From Theobroma cacao (lineage: Eukaryota > Streptophyta > Magnoliopsida > Malvales > Malvaceae), in the NCBI RefSeq assembly GCF_000208745.1, contig NC_030853.1, positions 28,320,061 through 28,384,060 on the forward strand: 64,000 bases of DNA, written 5' to 3'. Shown one piece after another: positions 23,906 to 33,743 of this stretch. The notes below the pieces were generated by a model that worked only from the letters and a program-made list of their open reading frames with translations, was not told the DNA's origin and did not search any database. Numbering within the stretch: position 1 is the stretch's first letter; every line of letters begins with the position of its first letter. The position numbers and the translations under genes were made by a program.

Positions 23906-24584
23906 ATTGACGATTTTGATGTACAGAATCAATCCTTTTCATAATATTTGTAGAATCCTTTCATCACTCCTCTCAATAATATTTGCAGAATCCTTTCCAT
24001 AATTACAAAATCATTGACTATTGACTTGCAGAATCAATGACTTCCATGATTCGTGACTAGAATTCCTAACTAGATTGTAGGACATTTTCTTCATTAGTTG
24101 ATATAGTCTTTATTACACAGATTGTGATTAGCTATAGTGTTCTGTATATAAAGGTGCATCACCGACTATCAATGTATAATTCAATAGAAATATTCTGATT
24201 TTATATGAAAGTCCTCTGATTTTATATTAGGGTTATAATTTTTTACATTTAAAAGGGGTATTGTAGTCTTATTAAATTTGAAAGCTATTCCTCCAACCAT
24301 GAGATAACAAATGCCATGAGGGGCCTTGGGTTTAGTTAAGCAAGTTTTAGCTGATTTTGAAGAATAGCTAATATTCAAGAATAAATATTCCTTTCGACAA
24401 TTGCGTACCAAACAAAGAAAAAAAAAAGATGAAAATAAAGAGGGAATAAGCTATTCCCTATACCAAATATGTTATAAGAGTTTCAATGGAACCTGAGTTT
24501 TCTTTTATTAACCAAACTTCAGGCAGATGATTAGTTAGAACCTTGAAGGACCAAAAGTTTTTAAGATGCAAAATGCTTAAGACT
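23906..24584. other. Insertion between promoter block and gene fragment, possibly LTR-derived
   Basis: This segment interrupts the homology between the 23.5- and 26.3-kb units. It has a TATA-like TGTATATAAAGG near 24,144 followed within 50 bp by AATTCAATAGAAATATTC, an arrangement seen in the promoter and end region of plant LTRs. No clear terminal repeats or coding part are visible, so the origin stays open. Confidence 0.3.
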
Positions 24585-24845
24585 GGCTGAATAAATACAA
24601 AGATATACTATCAACTCTTCCTACACAAAATGGCTTATGCTCATACCAAGGCTTTTTAGTTCTTTCCTTTCTTCTTGGAAGGAGCCACGTATGCTCGAGA
24701 TCACAACCGGGCTCAACCCAGCGATATTTTCTTGTGTAGCTTAATAAAAACCGGCACAGTTTGGCTTAAGGCCTTGAGTTATGCCATTGTAACCAGACCC
24801 AGTTTAACACTTCCACCAGCTCCCTTCGAACCACCCTTGCCTAAG
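24585..24845 (+). pseudogene. Sulfotransferase fragment
   Basis: Matches codons of about 20-110 of the family in shifting frames: AAATACAAAGATATACTATC, then GGAAGGAGCCACGTATGC, LCSLIKTGTVWLKALSYAIV (PAPS loop preserved) and TTCCACCAGCTCCCTTCGAA. The start is missing, at least two frame changes occur, and homology ends near 24,845 at CCACCCTTGCCT. Closest to the 26.7-kb copy. Confidence 0.82.
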
Positions 24846-24859
24846 TTAGTATGGTAATT

Positions 24860-25780
24860 ATATATATATATATGCTTTTTTTAAAAGAAATTAGAGATTT
24901 TTATATAAAAAAATTCGAATTTAATTTTTGAAAATATTAAAGATATTAATGATTACTTTTTCATCTCATTCTCCAACACATAATTTAAATAAACAAAAAA
25001 TCATTTTTTTAATGGTGCACAGAATTCATGTCTAATCTATTACTGTTATATATAATATAATAATACAAGCTTTAGTTTTCATGCGATGCATACGAAAGCC
25101 ATTATAAAATCATAGTTGTTTGCGTGCTTAAAAGTAATGTCATGAAAAATGCAAAATACGCTTGACCTCCATTGTTCACTCACTATTGATCAGAGTCGAA
25201 TTTTAATAGGAATATGAATTTAGCTTTAATTTCGTAAATTATCATGAAAAATTCGTTTAGTTCATCTTAATTTAACTTCTACCTATTTATTTGATTAGAA
25301 AATATCAATAATTTGAATTTGAAGATTAATGATTTGAATCCAAAGTGACTTCAATCAAATGATTTGAATTTATTGAAAATGATAAAAAAAAACTAATAAA
25401 GAAATAAAAGGCAAAGGTAGTTTATACTTTGTAAAGAAACCATAAAGAGTTTATTTAATGAATCCGAATCTTTTGCCTTCAATCCCTGCCTCATTCTATG
25501 TCTTTTTTTTTTTTTTACAAAATGTCACATGTGTATTTTTTAATTATTAATTAAGACGTTTTTAATTTTAATCTTTATCTTTTATTTCTCACATATTTCC
25601 TCTTTTGTCTCACACATCATCGTTCTTCCATATATATATAAGTAAGCTGATAATGTCTTTTTGCAAGAAAACTGTTTGCGATAAAAGATACAATTTGGTG
25701 ACAATTGGATCTGCAAATTAGACAAGCGCTAGTAAATCTGCATGGCAATTATATCATCATCCCTCCCTGCTAATCTCTTA
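24860..25780. other. AT-rich gene-free stretch with a dispersed repeat
   Basis: No gene is seen. The part at about 25,055-25,250 recurs at about 31,890-32,055 (TACAAGCTTT, ATTCATGC or TTCATGCG, AAAGCCATTATAAAA, TAATGTCATGAAAAATG, GTAAATTATCATGAA). Its nature is unknown; neither copy has coding content. Confidence 0.5.
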
Positions 25781-25968
25781 CGACCACCAAATTTCAAATC
25801 ATGAACTAATAATAAAATTGTTTGGAAGAAATAGATATGGAGAATTAAAATAAGAGAGAAGAAGGAATTTATTTATTTATAATTTATAAGCGACAGAATA
25901 GAAGAGAGAGTAAGAAGGGAAAGGGATCGCTAAGCTCAAGAGCAAAATTTGGATTTTTTAGCAGTAGG
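25781..25968. repeat. Dispersed repeat R1, copy 2
   Basis: Partner of 17,960-18,170. It lies immediately upstream of the 25,976 upstream module, whereas the first copy lies immediately downstream of the truncated 17.8-kb gene. This suggests that the repeat took part in a rearrangement inside the cluster. Confidence 0.7.
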
Positions 25969-25975
25969 GTTTGAA

Positions 25976-26260
25976 TCGCTTAAACAACATTTAAATTAAT
26001 TAAATATTATTAAAACACACGCATGAATGCGGATGATTTGTATTTCTAAATGGTTAAAACACCGGAAGGGGATAGCTGCCAATGGGCTGGGTTTGTTCAC
26101 TCGGCATGGGCTCCATATTACTTTCCTTTCCTTTTGTGTCCAAAGCATGGGCTTTTTCAGTGCTTTGCTAGCATGTTATGGATAGGTCACAAATATGAAA
26201 ATATGATTTATGTTCAAACTTTTTTAAGAGAGAGAAAAAAGAAAGATCAGGGATTTTAAC
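25976..26260. repeat. Sulfotransferase upstream module, copy 3
   Basis: Homologous to 7,727-8,010 (CTTAAACAACATTTAAATTA, CCGGAAGGGG, GGGCTGGGTTTGTTCACTC, TCCAAAGCATGGG, GCTTTGCTAGCATGTT). It begins the unit that ends with the 26.7-kb pseudogene. Confidence 0.75.
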
Positions 26261-26690
26261 AAATTTAAAATCTTAAAATGATTTACGTTCAATTCTGTTA
26301 GAATTGAGATTGTTTGTGAAGAGTTAACTTTTCTAGTTGAAATAAATGTCTTGTTTGACGCCTTAGTTTTTGGTTCTGGTTTATGCAACATATACAGTGG
26401 CCGACAGCTCAGCATGTTTAGTTGCCTAGTTTACATTTTTTAATCTCAATAGTTACCTAGTTTACATTCTTTTTTCAGTTCAATAGTTGCCTAGCTTGCA
26501 TAGTGGCAGAGCTCTATGATCATTACATTCAAACAGTTACTATATATAAGATGTGCATGCATTATTCTCCATTCCCTTGCAAGTGCTTAACATTGTTGTC
26601 TTATTTATCGTAGCAATTAATTAGCAAACCATTCTTCCCCTAGCTACAGAGCTTGGGCACTTGATTTCCCCAGTTCAACTCCGCTATCAA

Positions 26691-27720
26691 ATGGAATCAT
26701 CCTTCCCCGCCCTTAAAAACAAATTTTGTGTCTAATATCTGTCCGGAACCCTTAAACAAATACAAAAATATAGCATCAAGGCTTCCTACAGAAAATGGCT
26801 ATGCCCGTACCAAGGCTTTTGGTTCTTTCCTTTCTTCTTGGAAGGAGCCATGTATGCTAGAGATCACTTTGAGGCTCGACCCAGCTATATTTTCTTGTGT
26901 AGTTCAATAAAAAATGACACCGTTTGGCGCAAGGCCTTGAGTTATGCCATTGTCACCAGAACCCGGTTTGACACTTCCACAAGCCCCCTTCAAACCACCC
27001 TTGCCTCATTGTTGCATTCCCTTCTTGGTAAAATGATAAATTCTCAACTGCACCAGGGCCAAGATTCCCACTCGTTGACACACATCCCTTCACACTTGCT
27101 TGCCTAAATCCATAACAGTTTCAGGTTGTTAAATCGTCTACATATATGTAGAGATCCAAAGGATACGATTGTTAATTTCTTTGTGGAACTTGTTACGAAG
27201 GCAACACAAGATGCTGCCCTAGCACCCATAGAGGGAGACCTCATTTCCATGGAAAGAGTTGTTTGAGTTGTTCCACAAAGGAATCTCTAGTTATGGACCT
27301 TACTAAGAACATATTTTAGGGTATAGGAAAGGAAGCTTAGATTGGCGAGATAGGATGCTTTTTTTGAGATACGAAGACTTGATGAAGAACACTGAAGTAT
27401 GTTTAAGAAAATTTGCTGAATTCTCGGGGTACCCTTTCTCCCTGGAGGAAGAAAAGGAAGGCACAGTGCAGAAAATTATAGAATTCTTTAGTTTTGAGAG
27501 TCTAAACAATTTAGAGGTCAATAAGACTGGAAAACGCATCATTTGTGATGGGCGTTTAACAGTTACTTGCAAAATTTAACTTAGAAAGGGTAAGATTAAC
27601 GGAGATTGGAAAAATTAAGCGACAGTATCAGAAATGGGAGAGAGTCTCGACAACATCATGGAGCTGAAGCTAAGTGGATCCAGATTGACCTTCCATGTTT
27701 CTTCATCAATAGTTTTCAGT
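26691..27720 (+). pseudogene. Sulfotransferase, full-length but multiply broken
   Basis: Homology extends from ATG 26,691 (MESSFPALK) to near 27,710 (LDNIMELKLSGSRLTFH). Frame changes occur almost at once after the eighth codon, near 26,800, near 27,030, near 27,190-27,260 and near 27,570. The PAPS loop is damaged (SIKNDTVWRK), and the RKGKxGDW motif is split by indels (AGAAAGGGTAAGATTAACGG). The stretch at 27,355-27,540 is still clean (FLRYEDLMKNTEVCLRKFAE). It is the oldest-looking full-length copy and closes the cluster. Confidence 0.88.
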
Positions 27721-28204
27721 ACTTTCTATGTTTTCAATTTTAATATGTTGTTGAAGTTGTAAGGTTCATCCATATCAATAATTACGCACGAGCAATGGTT
27801 TAGGGGTCATTACAGACAGTCCTATATTGATAAGTTTAGATCAATTAATAAATTGATTTTAGAATAATTTTGTGATTCATGATTTAAATTTTTTTTGAGT
27901 TAATATTTTTAAAACGATCGACCATATCAAAGATGAACTCATCTATCTTGGATCAAAGATTGAACTACAATATAAGATTAACTTTTGCATTGAGATATTT
28001 TAAATATGTAAAATGATTCAAAAAATAAATTCAAAATTATTTGAATTTGAATAATGAATGTAAATCAAATTCAATTGAACTTTAAAAATAATTAATAACT
28101 TAAACCTTAAATAAATCATTCCGCTCAATTGCCACCTTTGTATAAATGCATGATTTTGATAAGAAAAGAATTGAAAGAAGTTGTTTTGGTTGGATCAACA
28201 TTAA

Positions 28205-29282
28205 GGGGGCGTTTGGTAAATGAGAAGTGAGGGACATTCCTTGCAATTAAAATGCAAGGAATCACATTGTAGCATTTTGTTGATGTTTCGGGGATGGGAG
28301 CAATGTTATTGCAATGAGAGAAGGGAATGTCCGGTGAGAAAGTTACTTTCCCTTAGCAAATGGAAAGTAAAAATTTTTTTATTCCTCAACTTGACCTCCT
28401 GACCTTGTCTCTCCTTCTTACCTTCTTCACCACTTTCTTCCTTCTTACCTTCTGGCTTTTTCTCTTTCTCACCTTGCCTTCTTCTCCTTCTTCTCACTGC
28501 CCGTAGGAAGGGTAGCCCATCACACATTTAGGTCAAATTTCATTACCAAATCTGAAAATTAAAGAGATTGAGGCTTTGAGTTTTATAAAACCTTAATTTA
28601 AATTTTTAAGAATTTATAAGTGTTTTCAGAAAAATTTATGTTTTTGATATCGAAAATTAAGAAAGAAACATTTAAACGATTTAGAATGAAGGAAAATTTA
28701 CTAAAAAATTAAGAGGATTTGAGAGGGAAATGTGTTTGGGTGCCACTGTTTGAGAGAAAGAAAGTGTCAGGAACGCTTAAAATAATATATCTATTGATAG
28801 ATGAGAACATCTATCAATATATTATGTTCAAACTTTTAGTAGTAGGTATCTATTTATGAACAGATTATGTGATTTATCTATAAGTTTAAGGTAAAAATAA
28901 ATATTTAGTAATTTTATATATTTTAATATTTAAATAATTAATATAAAAATATTATATTATTTTTTAATGTTATTATTTATTATTTTAATTACTTAAAGTG
29001 AAAAAGTTAAATTTTATATTAAAAATTATAAATTTATTCAATTTATATATTTTTTATACATAAATATCATTTTGTCAATTTACATCATATTTTCAGTAAA
29101 ATGGTTACAAATTAAACACTACAATGTAATACTCTAAGCAATCACATTCTCTGCAATCATCACTTTTTCTTATTATACCAAACGCTATAAAGTTATATTT
29201 TCAGCAATCACATTTTCAGCAATCATATACCCAGTAATCACATTTTCAACAATTACATTTTCAGCAACGTACCAAACGTAAT
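28205..29282. mobile_element. Possible non-autonomous DNA transposon(s)
   Basis: The left edge reads GGGGGCGTTTGGTAAATGAG and the right edge CAACGTACCAAACGTAATG, giving a short inverted repeat CGTTTGGTA / TACCAAACG flanked by TAA on both sides. A second TACCAAACGC lies inside at about 29,176, so two nested or adjacent elements are possible. The right part (29,100-29,290) shares ATTACAATGT and AATCACATT words with the element at 10,127. The interior has a pyrimidine-rich tract at 28,385-28,500 and AT-rich DNA without genes. Confidence 0.4.
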
Positions 29283-29338
29283 GTAAAAGTATAGCAAACC
29301 CAAATCGAAGGACACATCATAATATAATGGGTCCTTAG

Positions 29339-30634
29339 TAGACTTGTCAATATGGGTCTGACCCATTAGGTCGACCCATTTTTCATTAAATATGGGGTGG
29401 TTGGGTTGAAAAAATTTTGACCCATATTTAAACCAGGCCTAGATGAGCTAGCCCGATTACTTAGAGGTTGACCCGGGTTGGGGCGGGCTAGCCCGACGGG
29501 CCACCAAAAAAAAAAAAACCTTACAGGGCACGGGGCCATGGGCTGTGGGTAAAGGGTGGGATCTAAATCTGATCTGGGTTCTCCTAAGTCTTAACCGCCT
29601 GCTGCTGCTGCCTAAGCTTAACACCTGCCCGAGTCTCGACCCTCTGCATCAGGCATCCGAGCGACGTCCTTCCTCCCATCCCATCCGGCGTCCCATCTTC
29701 CCATCTGACGTCCTCCTTCCATCCGGCAATCGACCATCTAGCATCCGCCATCTCTCCTTCTTGCCTTTCGTGGTGTCGCCTGTCGGTTTCATTGCTCCCA
29801 TCCAGCATCCGGCCATCACCCATCGGCCATCGACATCGACGACGCATCACCTAGGCCCAGCAACCCAAGTGAGTCACTTCACGGTTCTCGCCTTCTCACT
29901 TGTCGGATCGATTTAGATAATCTTTTCTTCCATCCGGCATCACTTGAGAGTATATAGTAGTTTTCATTTTCAATGAATTTGTTTAGTATCATTGTGAATT
30001 GAGTATATAATAGTTAGGGTGATTTGAGTGGATCCAGATTTGTGCTTGAAATAATACCTGTTTTTCTGCCATTATTTATTTATATAGTAGTTGTGATAGC
30101 GATTTGTGTTAGATCGATCTAGCATCCACGTTTCCCACATTTGTACTACTATTAGATTCGGTCTAAATCAAACTCAATTGAAGCACCCGTCCCCATTAAT
30201 CAAAATTTTTATTGACTGCAGTTGGAAAAAAGGAGAGAGGTAAAAAACAATTATACTTATTTACCCGAGATGAGATTCTGAATACAATTTGCAAGCCGTT
30301 TATGAAGTGAGTTAAGAATGGTAGCTGATGAAATTGGAAAGCAAAACTATGAAATAAAAGTAAATTTGGATTCGAGTTGATAGGGGTTTAGAATTGGATT
30401 TGCTCAATCTAATGCATTGATTGCTGCACGTTTCTCACCTTATTAATAAAAAGTTAAAAAAAAAATAGAAAATATGGGCTAGCCCAGCTCGACCCTTGGG
30501 CTAGCAAAGGCTGGGCTGGGTTAAGGATTTATCAACCCATATAAAATATGGGCTGACCCAGCCCAACTCATATTTTTTCAACTCACAATGGCCAGGGCTA
30601 GGCTGGGCCGGGCCAGCCCATATTGACAAGTCTA
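29339..30634. mobile_element. hAT-type non-autonomous element with 8-bp target duplication
   Basis: Perfect 18-bp terminal inverted repeats, TAGACTTGTCAATATGGG at 29,339-29,356 and its complement at 30,617-30,634. The flanks are GTCCTTAG (29,331-29,338) and GTCCTTGG (30,635-30,642), an 8-bp target duplication with one mismatch, as expected for the hAT superfamily. Subterminal regions are rich in GGGCTGGCCC and GGGCTAGCCC palindromes. No transposase is encoded. The interior at about 29,545-29,960 is much richer in GC than its surroundings, contains several CATCCGGC copies, and keeps 120 open codons, which may be cargo rather than a gene. Confidence 0.82.
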
Positions 30635-30919
30635 GTCCTTGGTGTCCTCATGACTGATTGATGACCACTCAATTCACCAGTCACCACCATAATTGAGCTC
30701 ATCGATTTCCGTTAACAGCAAAAAGAAAAGAAGACAGAAAAATGCAGACAAAAGAGAGAATTGTTTACCTACTGCGACCCACATTTCCAACGTGGGTGAA
30801 TGCACGTCTAAATTTGTACGTTTCCCTACGAGCCACAACCATAGCTGAGATCTTTCTGCAAAATTATATCACACTATTTTTTTAAGAGATGCATATCCAA
30901 CAGGGCATCTCCATTAATT

Positions 30920-31412
30920 AGGGATGAGTAAACTTGGATTGAACTAATGATTCAATTAAATTGAATGTGATTTGAATAAAACAGCTTGATTCAATTGGTG
31001 CATTGGATTTATTGGCTCAAAAAATTTAATCTAATTGATTTATTTGATTGGTTCTCAATTTTCAAATTTTTAGATTGAATCTATCAAAGATCAAACTAAT
31101 ATTTTATATATATTAATATATATTATATATATTATTTTTAAATTTAAATAAAATATATATTTTTATTACTAATTTTTTTTCATATTTTATAATTATCGAT
31201 GAAGGTTATAAATTTTAATATTGTAATTTGCAAAAAAAGGATACAATTTTAGTTTTTTTAATCTAAAATTCAACCAATCGAACCAATTCAATATTTGGTT
31301 AATTTGATTCTCTTTTATATTTAATCAATATTGATCGATGTTTTAAAAATATTTGATTTATTTGATCCTTAAATATGATAAATCGAACAGATTAAACTAT
31401 GTAATTACTCAC
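30920..31412. repeat. Possible MITE rich in TTGATT/AATCAA words
   Basis: The left edge AGGGATGAGTAA and right edge TTACTCACACT are near-inverse, and the two halves contain opposing ATTCAATTxAATT and AACCAATTCAAT words around a purely A/T centre. This matches the look of a common plant MITE type, but no target duplication is seen. Confidence 0.33.
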
Positions 31413-33464
31413 ACTATCATCTCACAATCTTAGGAAAATTAGCTCCATATATTTATGAGAAGGAATTTAGAGGCGCCCATATATAAGCCTTTGGCAGTCT
31501 TTATGTCAAAAGTAATTAATGACATGCAACAGTAGCAATGCGACGCATTTACACCAACCTCACCTCCTCTCTAACAGCGACTCAAAACTATAGAAATTCA
31601 AGTCTTTCGCTGCAAATTAGAAGCTTTACACATCACTCGGTCCTATCATTACCCATATGGTTTAATGGTTAATCCAAAAGGGATAAATTATTGAAGCGGA
31701 AAAGCTCATCATGTGGGCCTAACCTAACATACCAATTAAACAGGTGTTAATCAAACAAAATTAGGTGACATTTAATTTCAATTTCATGTTTTAAAAATGC
31801 CCCTCTTGTTTCAATGACTATAATTTATTTTGTTTAAAGTAAGCAATAGAAAATCTTTCCCACTAATATCTATAGTACTAACTAATATAACATTACAAGC
31901 TTTTGTATTCATGCTATGCATACCAAAGCCATTATAAAAAATTTGTTAGTAATGTCATGAAAAATGGAACGGTTCACCCACCACGGATAGACTCGAATTA
32001 CAATAGAATTATCATTTTGGTTGTAATTTTGTAAATTATCATGAACAGTTATATTTTATAATTGTAAAATCTGAATATTTAAATCAACTACAAGTGTACG
32101 GATTTTATGATCGAAAAGTAAAACTTGATTTCTTCTTTCTCTGTAAATATATTGTTTTCGTTTTGATTATTCAACTCTTGCTTTAGTTAATTAATTTATA
32201 ATCACTTGACCGGTTGCGTAATAACGTAAATATGCTCATGTCAGATTATTTTGTTTCATCTTAATATTCTAATTTATCAAATGGGATGCTCGCGGAGTAT
32301 ATCATATCCATTACACCCCTAAATTAATTTTTTTAAAAAGAGCATATTGGAAGGCTTAATTAAGTTTAATTACTTGCTAATCATGACGTCAAATCGGACG
32401 ATCTCAACGCATGCCTCCCCCTAGTTGCAAATTGGGTCGATGCCACGTGTCCATGACATAAATGCTGAACACATCATCATCCCACAAATTCATAATCTTA
32501 GACTGCAAATACAACAGTAAGAATAGAAAATGGGGAATGATAATAATTAAGAAGAAAAATCGTAGGAAACAACTCCAATGAATGTGGCCCTGAAAGGGGG
32601 CAAGATTCAAGATCGGGAAAGGTTCAGTTGACACGTGCGAAATAAGACCACTTTTTCACTTTCCCCATTGTAATGGTATTAAGATAACATGGAAAAAGTG
32701 TCAATGCCGGATCTTTGAATTCAAAATAGTGAAGATTCCTGGAAAATGCAATGAAAAGCCTGCAGCGTGCACTGCACCCACTTTAAAAATTCGGAAAAAA
32801 TTAAAAAGCTAATTTTTTTTAATTTTGTAATTATAATTTTTATATATTAGTAAAAAGGAGTATTTTTCTCTCCCTATGCATTGTTCGACTATGCATTAAA
32901 TTAAATGGAATACAAGTTGGAAAAAAGCTTTGGGAATTACTATTAATGCTATTTTAACAAATTAATTAATATAATCGATACCATTTTAACTTGGTTTTTT
33001 GAAAAAGAGATAAATATATCATTTTTGAGTTAAATATTCATGTTTTATTTTTTTCATTTTTAAAAAAACTGATATCAATAATTCATTACTTACACGACAT
33101 GATATTCATTTCCAAACGTTAAACAGTATATACTAATATTATTACTGTAATATAATATTAAAAATAATTAATAATAAATACTTTCTAATTAAATGATGTT
33201 TTTAAGTTAAAAAATATTTGAATTTTACTGTTAAATAACCAAAACAGAAACTTTTGACAACTGATAAATGGAAAAATAAATGAATCTAATTAAAGCATGA
33301 CAAGATTCTAATGGTGGAAAATTACACTAAAAACTGCCGAAATGGCTGGCCATATTTGACCTAAAAAAGTACAAAAAAATAAATATTTATTTTATAAAAA
33401 CAACAAGAAATCAAGCAATGTCCAGGTTCATCCTCCCAACACAACACACAACTCAAACTCAACT
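31413..33464. other. Gene-free region upstream of ATP sulfurylase
   Basis: No coding region is seen. It holds the second copy of the 25,055-25,250 repeat at about 31,890-32,055. Two ACGT-core elements, GCCACGTGTC near 32,442 and GACACGTGCG near 32,630, are typical G-box or ABRE sites about 1.1-1.3 kb before the ATP sulfurylase ATG. The rest is AT-rich. Confidence 0.45.
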
Positions 33465-33470
33465 TATAAA
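33465..33470 (+). promoter_or_regulatory. Candidate TATA box of ATP sulfurylase
   Basis: TATAAA lies 279 bp before the preferred ATG at 33,744. If used, the leader would be about 240 nt, would start near or after the upstream in-frame ATG at 33,477, and would include the GAA microsatellite at about 33,676-33,711. Confidence 0.35.
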
Positions 33471-33743
33471 TCCAACATGGATTCCTCCTCACTGCAAGTT
33501 TCACCCACTTGTGATAAACATAAGCATAATCAAAATCATTTCCCTTGTCTTTCTCACTTTCTCATCCAAACAGTTTTTTTTATTCCCGAATTACCCTTCT
33601 ACCCCACTCCCGTCCCGTTGTCCCATTACTATTATTTAACTCACCAATCAGTCTCCCAAATAACAAAACCAACAAAGGAAGAAGAAGACGAAGAAGAAGA
33701 AGAAGAAGAACCAAAACCAAACATTTTGGTTCTCTCTTCCATA

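Noticed and set aside
28306..28527. Lys/Glu-rich minus-strand open stretch
   Set aside because: It is the translation of a pyrimidine-rich tract (CTTCTT repeats) inside a transposon-like region.
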